Below, one piece after another: positions 1-7,147 of a DNA stretch of 15,820 nucleotides. The DNA is from Flemingiibacterium sp045634345 (GTDB lineage Bacteria > Bacillota > Clostridia > Oscillospirales > CAG-272): positions 1 through 15,820 of the forward strand of contig JAZRAB010000072.1 in the NCBI GenBank assembly GCA_045634345.1, in the 5' to 3' direction. The position numbers and the translations under genes are program-made. Every line of letters begins with the position of its first letter. The stretch's first letter is position 1. The notes under the pieces are model-generated. The model made no database searches. It saw only the letters and a list, made by a program, of their open reading frames with translations, and had not been told where the DNA came from.

Positions 1-1351
1 TCTGTTCCGCCAAATATTCACCAACACCTTCTCCAAGAGAAAGCATGGTTCTTGTCAAACGTGCCGAGGATGCTGCGATATGTGAAAAAGATGCGCCTCT
101 GCATGACACAAAAAGGTTTTTAAATTCCTTTGTCATAGTACATTCAAGCGGAATTTCATAAGGCTGCTCAAGTTCGTTGCACATCTCGTCGTTTCCGTGA
201 ATGTCCATTGCGTGGTCAGCTATTGCAACAGTTCTTCCGATTTTAGGCTGCTTGAACATTCCCTGCCTTAAATCCTGCTCCTTAAGCACATATTTTCCTT
301 TCAAGCGATAGCTTTCTCTTACACCGGCATCGTAGATACACTTAAGAGTATATCCGTTCATTTTCTTTTCAGTCTGCAGATAATTCCAATACGCATAAAC
401 TCTGGCTTTGCCGATTTCGTCAGCCAAATCACCGTATTCAAAATACTCCTTGCCCTGCATAGTGGGAAGCATATTTACATTTATATCGCCATTTGGGTAC
501 ATCACAAAGCATGAAACAACTTCTTTCATACTGTTTGACACCCACTCGCTTATATCTGCTCTTTTGGCTTCCTCGGGAATATTGTCAATATGAAGCGGAT
601 CTTCCGTTTTGGATATCCTGAATACATACGAAACGGCGTTTACATTATCATTCGCTTCTGATGCGCAAGGCTCACCGTATTCCTCATGCCCCTCGCAGCC
701 AAAGGTGTATTCACATCCTGCATCTCTTGCTAACGCAATATCACCCGTTGAGTCCACGAAGTAATCGGCGAATATCTCTATATCTCCGCTCTCCCCCGAA
801 ACAGTAACACTTTTAATCTTTCCGTTTTCTGTTGTGCAGGATTTGTAATGAGTGTTGAAAAGAGGTGTAAGATATTCGCTATAGGGCTGAAAAATATTAT
901 TTATCGCTTTTCTCATGGAATAAGGCTCATACTGAAACCTTATCACTGGACCGTCGACACCTCTTAAGGATGTGCAGCGTTTTAAAGTATCGTCATAGCT
1001 GCGACCTGTGGGCATGGAAAATCCCCACGGACGCTCCTTAAAAGAATGCGTGTCCCAATTTCTTCCGATGGTTGGATCAAATAGGTTACTGTTCGGCATA
1101 ACCTCTACTACATGACAAGCCTTCTCCATTTGCTCGAGCTCATCTTTTAGTATGCCGTGCATACCGTCAAGACTCACGCCCGGCTCCCAGCCGTCCACAC
1201 CGCTGAAAACTGCCGTGCCGCCAAAATCCGGATTTTTATCGACAACAACGGTCTTGATTCCGTTTTTAATAAGTCGGTATGTACATCCGGTACCGCCTGC
1301 TCCTGCACCTATAATGCAAACCTGTGTTTTTATTGTCATTTGCTTTTCCAT
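1..1351 (-). CDS. FAD-dependent oxidoreductase (FAD_oxidored-like), C-terminus cut off by window edge
   Basis: The frame is open from an ATG at 1351 to the left edge, giving 450 codons with no stop. Seen: a Rossmann FAD motif GAGAGG at residues 15-20 in VCIIGAGAGG, an acidic residue ending beta strand 2 (VVVD, D38), a second FAD-contact motif DSTGD at 200-204, and a C-terminal stretch CRGASFSHIAASSAR near residue 413 that resembles the flavin-closing segment of PF12831-type proteins. Length and motifs suggest that only a short C-terminal tail is missing. No signal peptide or Fe-S cysteine cluster is visible, so it is probably a soluble cytoplasmic flavoenzyme oxidising or reducing a hydroxylated substrate. 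The ATG overlaps the stop of the upstream SDR gene as TGATG, which suggests translational coupling. A second in-frame ATG lies at 1339. The family assignment is fairly firm; the substrate is unknown. Confidence 0.85.
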   Translation of the reverse strand, partial: MEKQMTIKTQVCIIGAGAGGTGCTYRLIKNGIKTVVVDKNPDFGGTAVFSGVDGWEPGVSLDGMHGILKDELEQMEKACHVVEVMPNSNLFDPTIGRNWDTHSFKERPWGFSMPTGRSYDDTLKRCTSLRGVDGPVIRFQYEPYSMRKAINNIFQPYSEYLTPLFNTHYKSCTTENGKIKSVTVSGESGDIEIFADYFVDSTGDIALARDAGCEYTFGCEGHEEYGEPCASEANDNVNAVSYVFRISKTEDPLHIDNIPEEAKRADISEWVSNSMKEVVSCFVMYPNGDINVNMLPTMQGKEYFEYGDLADEIGKARVYAYWNYLQTEKKMNGYTLKCIYDAGVRESYRLKGKYVLKEQDLRQGMFKQPKIGRTVAIADHAMDIHGNDEMCNELEQPYEIPLECTMTKEFKNLFVSCRGASFSHIAASSARLTRTMLSLGEGVGEYLAEQ

Positions 1352-2055
1352 CACAATGGATTTACCTGTTTGTCAATTCCCCACACAGTTACATCTTCAA
1401 CAACAGCACGCTGCGGAAGATTTGCTACATACAATACTGTCTGGGCAATATCCTCCGGCAAGAGCTTATCGGTAGTTTCACCGATGCCGCAAGCGCTCTG
1501 GAAGCCGGTGCTTGCGGATGACGGAACAACACAGGTTACTCTTACATTATAGGGCTGCATTTCAAGATACATTCCCTTTGAAAAATTAAGAATGCCTGCT
1601 TTAGCCGCAGCATAAACGCTCCATGTAGGCCAACACTGACGGGCACAAACAGAAGAAATATTGATCATAGTTCCGTTTTTCTGCTCTTTCATCATATTGG
1701 CAAAAGCACGGCAGCCATAAATAACACTGTTGAGATTGAGCTTTATAGTGCTGTCTATTTCTTCTGTTGTAAACTCGCTTACTTCTTTGATGGTTATACC
1801 ACCGCCTGCGTTGTTTACAAGTACATCAAGTCTGCCGTATTTTTCCTTGACGATCTTCACCGCATTGTCCCAGTCAGCAGTTTTTGTAACGTCCATTGAA
1901 AAAGCCAGATCGCCACCGACTTCTTTTTTTGCTTCTTCAAGCTTGTCGATATTTCTTGCGGTCATTATAACGGTGTCGCCATTATCCTTAAATGCTTTTG
2001 CGGTTGCCTTTCCGTAACCGCTTGATGCTCCTGTAATTAAAACAATTCTTGACAT
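1351..2055 (-). CDS. Short-chain dehydrogenase/reductase (SDR), 234 aa
   Basis: A classical SDR of normal length that catalyses NAD(P)-linked oxidation of an alcohol or reduction of a ketone. Seen: the cofactor motif TGASSGYG at 8-15, NNAG at 81-84, N107, the catalytic serine in ISS (134-135), and the active-site pair Y148 and K152 in YAAAK. R34 after beta strand 2 (TARN) suggests NADP(H), whereas the other SDR in this operon has an aspartate there. The start is supported by a strong TAAGGAGG site just upstream. It lies 31 bases after the hydroxyacid dehydrogenase and overlaps the FAD oxidoreductase start by one base, so it belongs to the same transcript. The C-terminal part is poor in glycine and ends NPL rather than the FabG-type GG ending, so it is not a fatty-acid FabG. 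The substrate is not predictable; presumably it is an intermediate of the pathway encoded here. Confidence 0.9.
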   Translation of the reverse strand: MSRIVLITGASSGYGKATAKAFKDNGDTVIMTARNIDKLEEAKKEVGGDLAFSMDVTKTADWDNAVKIVKEKYGRLDVLVNNAGGGITIKEVSEFTTEEIDSTIKLNLNSVIYGCRAFANMMKEQKNGTMINISSVCARQCWPTWSVYAAAKAGILNFSKGMYLEMQPYNVRVTCVVPSSASTGFQSACGIGETTDKLLPEDIAQTVLYVANLPQRAVVEDVTVWGIDKQVNPL

Positions 2056-2086
2056 AATTATTCCTCCTTACTATTTATTGGTATTT

Positions 2087-3106
2087 TTATTTGTTTATTA
2101 AAAATCTTGTAAATTCGCCATTGAAGAAGTTTTTCATTCCTGCTGCCAAGAGCTTGGGCGTGTTGTAAAAAGCATCCTTGCTGCCGCCTGCCATGTGAGG
2201 AGTGAGTGTAACATTCGGTAAAGTTACTAACGGATAGTCAACCGACGGAGGCTCCATATCAAATACATCAAGTGCCGCACCGGCAATCTTATTATCCCTT
2301 AACGCTTCGTAGAGTGCCTTCTCGTCCACCAATCCTGAACGTGAAGTATTTATAAGATATGCTGTAGGCTTCATAAGGGAAATTTCATGTGCACCTATCA
2401 TATGTTCATTTTCTTTTGTAAGACGTGCATGAAGGGATATAAAGTCACTTTTACTCATAAGAGTATCCAAATCAACGGTTTTGATATCGTTTCCTTTATA
2501 ATAAGGGTCATATACTAAAACATCAACATCAAATCCGCTTAACTTTTTAGCTACCAAGCGGCCTATTTCTCCGTAACCTACGAGACCTACTGTCTTGCCC
2601 GTAAAATCGGGAATAGAGTCACTGTTCGGATAATTTCTTATCCATTCCCCGGTTTTAATACCGTAATGTCCGCGAGCGATATTTCTTGCTTCGCATATCA
2701 TAACACCCACAGCAAAATCACTTACTGCATGAGCGTTGCGTCCAACTGTATTAAACACCTTAATGCCTTTGCTGTCAGCGTATTCAACATTAACATTTTC
2801 ATATCCTGCACGTAAAACACCAATGTACATGAGGTTTTTACAGCTATCGATAATTTTTTGTCCTATAGGGAAAAACTGTGTAATGATGATGTCTGCATCC
2901 TTGACCGCTTCAAAAATATTTTCGGGAATATCAATGTTTTCACGTCCACCCTGCTCTACAAGCAGATTTATATGCTGTAATTCGTCGAAATCTTTAAGCT
3001 GCCAATCTACAACAGAAATTGTTATATCTAATTCCTCAAGGCACTTCATGCCATTTTCTATGTATGCTCTCGGGATAAATAAATCTCCAATACCAACTAA
3101 TTTCAT
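2087..3106 (-). CDS. D-2-hydroxyacid dehydrogenase, NAD-dependent, 339 aa
   Basis: A D-isomer-specific 2-hydroxyacid dehydrogenase, a soluble enzyme interconverting 2-keto acids (such as hydroxypyruvate or glyoxylate) and D-2-hydroxy acids with NAD(P)H. Seen: an N-terminal catalytic-type half, the Rossmann motif GYGEIG at 177-182, D200 at the end of the next strand (NAD preference), and the family's three catalytic residues: R256 in NTSRSG, E285 in DMEPP and H304 in TPHMAGG. Length is typical. Its ATG overlaps the aldolase stop as TAATG, and its ribosome site GGAGGAAG lies inside the end of the aldolase gene, so the two are probably translated together. In this context it could reduce or oxidise the carbonyl fragment released by the aldolase, or act on a sugar acid directly. 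The family is secure, the physiological substrate is not. A role in serine synthesis (SerA) is less likely given the operon and the lack of an ACT domain. Confidence 0.9.
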   Translation of the reverse strand: MKLVGIGDLFIPRAYIENGMKCLEELDITISVVDWQLKDFDELQHINLLVEQGGRENIDIPENIFEAVKDADIIITQFFPIGQKIIDSCKNLMYIGVLRAGYENVNVEYADSKGIKVFNTVGRNAHAVSDFAVGVMICEARNIARGHYGIKTGEWIRNYPNSDSIPDFTGKTVGLVGYGEIGRLVAKKLSGFDVDVLVYDPYYKGNDIKTVDLDTLMSKSDFISLHARLTKENEHMIGAHEISLMKPTAYLINTSRSGLVDEKALYEALRDNKIAGAALDVFDMEPPSVDYPLVTLPNVTLTPHMAGGSKDAFYNTPKLLAAGMKNFFNGEFTRFLINK

Positions 3107-3984
3107 TATGCTCTTCCTCCGCTTCCGAATACTCTGATCTTCTCACGAACTACCTCGTGCATGCGCTTGTACGCTTCTTCATAAACAAAAACAGGCCACA
3201 TCGACATATTCTGAATGTTATTGAGTTTATCCTTAAGACCTGTATTAAGGGCGTTTAATACGTCCGAATAAACATTGATTTTGGTAATACCGTGCTTTAT
3301 AGCTTCTTTCACCTGATCATCGGGTGTTCCGCTTCCACCGTGTAAAACTAAAGGTATTCCTGCAATTGCCTCTATCTCTTTCAATCTGTCAATACGAAGT
3401 GTTGGCGTACTGCGATAAACACCGTGCGATGTACCAATGGCAACAGCCAAAGCATCAACATCAGTAATTTCAACAAACTTTCTTACTTCTTCCGGAATTG
3501 TAAGTGTGTCCTCGGGGTTTTCTTCTTTTATTGCGTTGTTTCCGTTAAGGAGGGCATCCTCGCCTGTTCCTGCTATAGCATCGCCTACATGTCCAAGTTC
3601 AGCTTCAACACTTACACCTTTTGCGTGTGCCAAGTCTACCACTTCTTTTGTTTTTGCAGCATTTTCAGAAAAAGGAAGTACTGAACCATCAAACATAACG
3701 GAGGTAAAACCGGAATCTATGGCCTCCTTAATATCTTCCAGCTCGGTAGCATGGTCTAAATGCAAACAAACGGGAACGGTATATTCTTTAGCTGCCTCAT
3801 GAATCATAGCAGAGATGAATTTTATTCCCTTGTTCTGCATATCAGGCTTTAAACACATAAAAAGTGCCGGCGAACGCTCCTCTTCACAAACGTCAATAAC
3901 CGCCTTGATCATTTCATAGTTGCTAACGTCAAAGGCAGGAATAGCATATTTGTTTTTCTCTGCGTCTGCTCGCCTTTCGTTCAT
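3106..3984 (-). CDS. Class II (zinc) ketose-bisphosphate aldolase family protein
   Basis: Member of the fructose-/tagatose-bisphosphate class II aldolase family, which cleaves ketose 1-phosphates or bisphosphates to dihydroxyacetone phosphate (DHAP) and an aldehyde. Numbered from the ATG, it shows the metal and catalytic pair in HLDH (D77, H78), E129 in EAELGHVG, H187 in GTSHG, H215 in LHGGSG, and a phosphate-binding KINVYSD at 235-241. It is 292 aa from the ATG, slightly short at the N-terminus. The ATG at 3984 has no ribosome site at usable distance: the only good one (AGGAG, 4006-4010) is 21 bases away but lies 6 bases before an in-frame ATT at 3999. Starting there adds the residues I-K-L-V-T, like the family's usual ML-V-T-M beginning (see finding). 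Together with the kinase gene two places upstream it suggests that a phosphorylated ketose is split. KbaY, GatY or FbaA activity proper cannot be told apart by eye. Confidence 0.93.
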   Translation of the reverse strand: MNERRADAEKNKYAIPAFDVSNYEMIKAVIDVCEEERSPALFMCLKPDMQNKGIKFISAMIHEAAKEYTVPVCLHLDHATELEDIKEAIDSGFTSVMFDGSVLPFSENAAKTKEVVDLAHAKGVSVEAELGHVGDAIAGTGEDALLNGNNAIKEENPEDTLTIPEEVRKFVEITDVDALAVAIGTSHGVYRSTPTLRIDRLKEIEAIAGIPLVLHGGSGTPDDQVKEAIKHGITKINVYSDVLNALNTGLKDKLNNIQNMSMWPVFVYEEAYKRMHEVVREKIRVFGSGGRA

Positions 3985-3996
3985 TGTAACTAACTT

Positions 3997-4010
3997 AATT
4001 TTTATCTCCT
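3997..4010 (-). promoter_or_regulatory. Ribosome binding site pointing to a non-canonical ATT start of the aldolase
   Basis: On the minus strand AGGAG (4010-4006) is followed after six bases by an in-frame ATT (3999-3997). The next in-frame start, ATG at 3984, is 21 bases from AGGAG and has no other purine-rich site in front of it. No ATG, GTG or TTG occurs in frame between them, so the aldolase may start at ATT or be translated from a poorly placed ATG. Confidence 0.5.
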
Positions 4011-4018
4011 TTGTTTTT

Positions 4019-4759
4019 TTATCTCATTAACATACCGCCGGTAACATCAAGTGTTGTACCGGTCATATAATTGGCTTCGTCACTGCACAAGAAAACGACG
4101 GCAGAGGCAACCTCTGATGGATCAGCTATACGGCGTAGTGGAATTCTGTCAAGATAACTGTCTTCTCTTTCTGCCAATGCGTCTTTGTTCATGGGAGTTC
4201 GCATCATACCCGGGGCTACCGCATTTACGTTAATACCGTTGGCAGCGACCTCTCTTGCAAGTGATACCGTGAAAGTTACCAAGCCTCCTTTTGAAGCAGC
4301 ATAATGTGCGTGTCCGGAAGTTGAACCGTGAAAGGCTGCCTGTGAAACCATATTTACGATTTTACCTTTTTTATTTTTTTCAAGGCATTGATTTACAAAC
4401 AGTTTGCACAGCAAAAACGGCGCTATTAAATTAATGTCAACAGTTTTCTTAAAAGCTTCAACAGACATATCTTTAACATATGCCGTAGGCCAAATCCCCG
4501 CATTGTTTATAAGACAGTCTATCTCACCAACTTCTGCCCACATGTCGAGAATTTCTTTTTCACTGCTCAAATCCGCTGTTACATATCTGATTTTTTCGCC
4601 AAATTCTTTTACGTTGGATTTAAGCATATCCTCCTTAAATCCTAAATCGTGTAAAATCACAGTTGCACCCTCGTTTATAAATGCACGGGCAATTGCCTTT
4701 CCGCATCCATCGGCTGCACCTGTCACTAAAATGACCTTATCCTTTAAGCCATAATTCAT
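4019..4759 (-). CDS. FabG-like SDR oxidoreductase, 246 aa
   Basis: A classical SDR with all expected motifs: TGAADGCG at 13-20, D38 after beta strand 2 (favouring NAD), NNAG at 85-88, N110, S139, and Y153 with K157 in YAASK. The C-terminus carries the FabG-like PLRRIADPSEVASAVVFL segment and the TGTTLDVTGG ending. Despite this resemblance to 3-oxoacyl-ACP reductase, its place between a sugar kinase and an aldolase argues for a sugar or polyol dehydrogenase, for example one oxidising a polyol to the ketose that the kinase then uses. The ribosome site is AAAGGAAA at suitable distance. It starts 15 bases after the kinase stop and lies 20 bases before the possible ATT start of the aldolase. The two SDRs of this operon are only distantly alike and differ in the residue that selects the cofactor, so they probably catalyse different steps. 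Confidence 0.92.
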   Translation of the reverse strand: MNYGLKDKVILVTGAADGCGKAIARAFINEGATVILHDLGFKEDMLKSNVKEFGEKIRYVTADLSSEKEILDMWAEVGEIDCLINNAGIWPTAYVKDMSVEAFKKTVDINLIAPFLLCKLFVNQCLEKNKKGKIVNMVSQAAFHGSTSGHAHYAASKGGLVTFTVSLAREVAANGINVNAVAPGMMRTPMNKDALAEREDSYLDRIPLRRIADPSEVASAVVFLCSDEANYMTGTTLDVTGGMLMR

Positions 4760-4774
4760 CTCTGTTTTTCCTTT

Positions 4775-6193
4775 CTAGTTTTTTATATTATAATTTATTG
4801 TTTCTTTGAACAATTTGTATTTTTGAGCATAGGGACTGTTTTCTGCAGGGTAATAGCATTTTTTATAACGCACCGTTTTTTCGACAGCTTCTTCTGGCGT
4901 GCTATAAATCCCATCGGCTACCGTTCCAATAATTGCTCCTCCCAGACTTCCTGTTTGGGATTGATGAACAGTTTGGATTTTCAAGCCCGTAACGTCTGCA
5001 AACATTTGACACAGAACGTCCCCATTTGCGGCTCCACCCGTTAATACTGCAGTATCAAATACTATCCCCGCATCTTTCATTTTCTCGATTCTGCGCATAT
5101 GCTCAAACACGATACCCTCATATACAGCACGAAGCATATCTTTATATGTATGATTAGCATTTAATCCAATAAATGATCCTGAATTATTCACATCGGATGC
5201 AGAATAAATATATGGAAGATATAAGAGTTTTTCGTCGAAATTCTGTTTTTGCACTATACGGTCAGCTGCTTTGTAATCCGTTTCCCTCAAGATGTTCTTT
5301 AAAAACCATTCTAGGTTCGTACAGCTTGTGGGTGCCGAGTCTATACACATATAACGATCGGGGAACAGGAAATTACAACATTGTGTAATATGTTTACTGG
5401 AAATACAATCTTTTAAAACCGCGCTGTTTATTCCCCAAGTACCGCCTATAATACAATATTTTTCAGGGGTGACTACACCTGAACCGAGCATACAGGCATT
5501 AACGTCGAACATTCCACCCAAGACTTTGGTTTTTGTTGTCAAGCCGCTTTCGGCTGCAAAGCTTTCACTGACTGTGCCAATAATATCCGTACTGTGTGTG
5601 ATATCGGGCAGAAGATACATATTGTCATCCAAGCCGTAGCACTTCATCAAAGCTGCATCATACTGTGCGGTTTTATAATTTAGCAACCCACCCGCTGAAG
5701 CATCGGTATAATCCGTGGCAATCTTCCCGGTCAAAAAATATTTAATAACATCTTTGCAAAAAAGTATTTTTTTAATCTTTGCAAAAACTTCGGGTTTTTC
5801 ATTTTTTAAAAAGGAAAGAATCGGTAAAGGTTGCCCGCTCCACGAGGTTTGATTGGTTATATGAAAAACCTCTTCCGTTGGCGGTGTATACGGAGCACTG
5901 TCAACAAACATACTTGAATAGCCATATTCAAGTACTCCGTCTTCACCGCAAAAATAAACTCCGTTTCCGTGTCCCGATGTTGATACGGTTTTTATATGCT
6001 GAGATGAAATCGTTGACTTCCGAAGTATATTATTTATTAATTTGACGACAATTTTTTTGAGCTGTACTGTGTTTACAAGGTAATTTTCCAGCGGAGTATC
6101 TGTTTGTTCTTCGGCAATCATAAGGCCGTCAGAAGTAAAGATGTTCGCCTTGACCTTGGTTAGACCGCAGTCTATTGATAAAAAATATTCCAA
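4775..6193 (-). CDS. FGGY-family carbohydrate kinase, L-xylulose kinase (LyxK)-like
   Basis: An ATP-dependent sugar kinase of the FGGY family, 472 aa from the start chosen here. Seen: the N-terminal phosphate-binding strand FLSIDCGLTKVKA (4-16), SGHGNG (73-78), LTGKIATDYTDASAG (154-168), FDV with the presumed catalytic base D230, GGTWG (250-254), and the C-terminal nucleotide motif LTGGAANGDV (384-393). The segment DSAPTSCTNLEWF (285-297) and YLPYIY are hallmarks I associate with the LyxK branch (L-xylulose or 3-keto-L-gulonate kinase) rather than xylulokinase or glycerol kinase. The start is TTG 6193, because AAGGTGG (6208-6202) lies eight bases ahead. The frame also holds a GTG at 6205, but it lacks a ribosome site and would give a four-residue extension. 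The kinase lies directly behind the regulator gene, so its substrate may well be related to the inducer. Family secure; sugar specificity open. Confidence 0.92.
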   Translation of the reverse strand: MEYFLSIDCGLTKVKANIFTSDGLMIAEEQTDTPLENYLVNTVQLKKIVVKLINNILRKSTISSQHIKTVSTSGHGNGVYFCGEDGVLEYGYSSMFVDSAPYTPPTEEVFHITNQTSWSGQPLPILSFLKNEKPEVFAKIKKILFCKDVIKYFLTGKIATDYTDASAGGLLNYKTAQYDAALMKCYGLDDNMYLLPDITHSTDIIGTVSESFAAESGLTTKTKVLGGMFDVNACMLGSGVVTPEKYCIIGGTWGINSAVLKDCISSKHITQCCNFLFPDRYMCIDSAPTSCTNLEWFLKNILRETDYKAADRIVQKQNFDEKLLYLPYIYSASDVNNSGSFIGLNANHTYKDMLRAVYEGIVFEHMRRIEKMKDAGIVFDTAVLTGGAANGDVLCQMFADVTGLKIQTVHQSQTGSLGGAIIGTVADGIYSTPEEAVEKTVRYKKCYYPAENSPYAQKYKLFKETINYNIKN

Positions 6194-6213
6194 ATTTAAA
6201 ACCACCTTAAATC

Positions 6214-7032
6214 TTAGTAACTTGTATCAGACAACGGAATTAATATTTCCCATTCAAAGCCATCCTCCGACATATCAAAGGGATAGACCTCGACTGTAGG
6301 CATGCTTTTGTTTCTCTTTAAATTTGCCGATGGCAGCCATTCATATATGATTTTACTGTATGTTTCATTTACAATATCATCATCTACTGTATTCATCGTA
6401 AAGCATGCCCATTTGCTCTCGGGTATCTCTTGACCTTCATCACTCTTTTCCCCAATACAACAGTTCACATTATTGCCGTGATTTTGGTAAGAAACATAAA
6501 GCTTGTCTGTGCAAAGTTTTTTATCAGTTCCGCTTTCATAAAAGGAATTCCACACATCCTCACAACAGCAGCTGTCGCTTATGGGAGAAACCCCTGAAAA
6601 GCCTCGAATGAAAAAAGTATCTGTTTTTCTGATTTTTAAACTTATGCTTTCTCTTCCGGTAACATTTAATTCAAATTTCGGGCGAGTGAAAAGATTTATA
6701 GAAGTACTGTCATGAATGCAAGCACTCGGAGACACCCCATGCTGTTCACAAAAGGCTCTCGTAAACGCCGACTGATTTGAATATCCGTACTTTTCACTCA
6801 TTTTCAGTATATCGGGTTTGTCGGAGGATATTATTTCAAGTGCAGCCAAAGACAATCTCCTCTTACGTATATACTCGGATATAGGACAACCAACCACAAA
6901 AGAAAAAATACGTCTGAACTCATAAACCGACAAATTCATTTTGGCAGCCATAGCATTGCAGTCTAATTCACTTAGAAGGTTAGATTCTATATGGTCTATT
7001 ACTTCTTCGATTTTTTGAATTCCGTTATACAT
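6214..7032 (-). CDS. AraC-family transcriptional regulator with GyrI-like effector-binding domain, 272 aa
   Basis: The N-terminal third (about 8-108) is an AraC double helix-turn-helix: AAKMNLSVYEFRRIF, then SEKYGYSNQSAFTRAFCEQH followed by GVSPSA, the classic end of the second helix-turn-helix. The C-terminal part (about 120-270) fits a GyrI-like or AraC-effector-binding domain, with ending EILIPL characteristic of that fold. This order, DNA-binding domain first, is that of Rob-like regulators and unlike the usual AraC sugar sensors with an N-terminal cupin. The ligand domain is cysteine-rich, with CCC at 155-157, CC at 191-192, C174 and C210. It is the first gene of the operon, with its stop only 8 bases from the kinase's upstream GTG, so it is probably a local activator that controls its own transcript. 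TAAGGAG lies 11 bases before the ATG. The inducer is unknown and may be a pathway intermediate. Confidence 0.9.
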   Translation of the reverse strand: MYNGIQKIEEVIDHIESNLLSELDCNAMAAKMNLSVYEFRRIFSFVVGCPISEYIRKRRLSLAALEIISSDKPDILKMSEKYGYSNQSAFTRAFCEQHGVSPSACIHDSTSINLFTRPKFELNVTGRESISLKIRKTDTFFIRGFSGVSPISDSCCCEDVWNSFYESGTDKKLCTDKLYVSYQNHGNNVNCCIGEKSDEGQEIPESKWACFTMNTVDDDIVNETYSKIIYEWLPSANLKRNKSMPTVEVYPFDMSEDGFEWEILIPLSDTSY

Positions 7033-7056
7033 TTTTTACATCACTCCTTATTTTTT

Positions 7057-7062
7057 ATTATA
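7057..7062 (-). promoter_or_regulatory. Probable -10 box of the catabolic operon promoter
   Basis: A perfect TATAAT on the minus strand lies about 25 bases before the regulator's ATG in very AT-rich DNA. No convincing -35 hexamer lies 16-18 bases upstream (AATACA at 17), which fits a promoter needing an activator such as the AraC protein it precedes. The leader RNA would be very short. Confidence 0.5.
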
Positions 7063-7100
7063 ACATAAAAAAATAAAAATGTATTATCTTTTTTTGCACT

Positions 7101-7147
7101 ATAATGTAAATGCTCGTTTATAAAACACAAACGAGCATTTACATTAT
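7101..7147. repeat. Perfect 19-bp inverted repeat at the spoIVB 3' end
   Basis: The arms at 7101-7119 and 7129-7147 are exact reverse complements, ATAATGTAAATGCTCGTTT, around a 9-base spacer. The right arm covers the spoIVB stop codon at 7144-7146. In the direction of spoIVB the hairpin is followed by AGTGCAAAAAAAG, not a T-run, so it is at best a weak intrinsic terminator. It lies roughly 40 bases upstream of the operon's -10 box, where a regulator site would also be expected. Both roles are possible. Confidence 0.7.

Noticed and set aside
1157..1552. 131-residue plus-strand frame, with an overlapping 107-residue one
   Set aside because: Lies antisense to the SDR and FAD oxidoreductase genes, whose motifs and frame are intact; no ribosome site or family match.
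7101..7147. Calling the 19-bp palindrome a standard Rho-independent terminator
   Set aside because: No T-run follows it in the spoIVB direction, so it is kept as an inverted repeat of open function.
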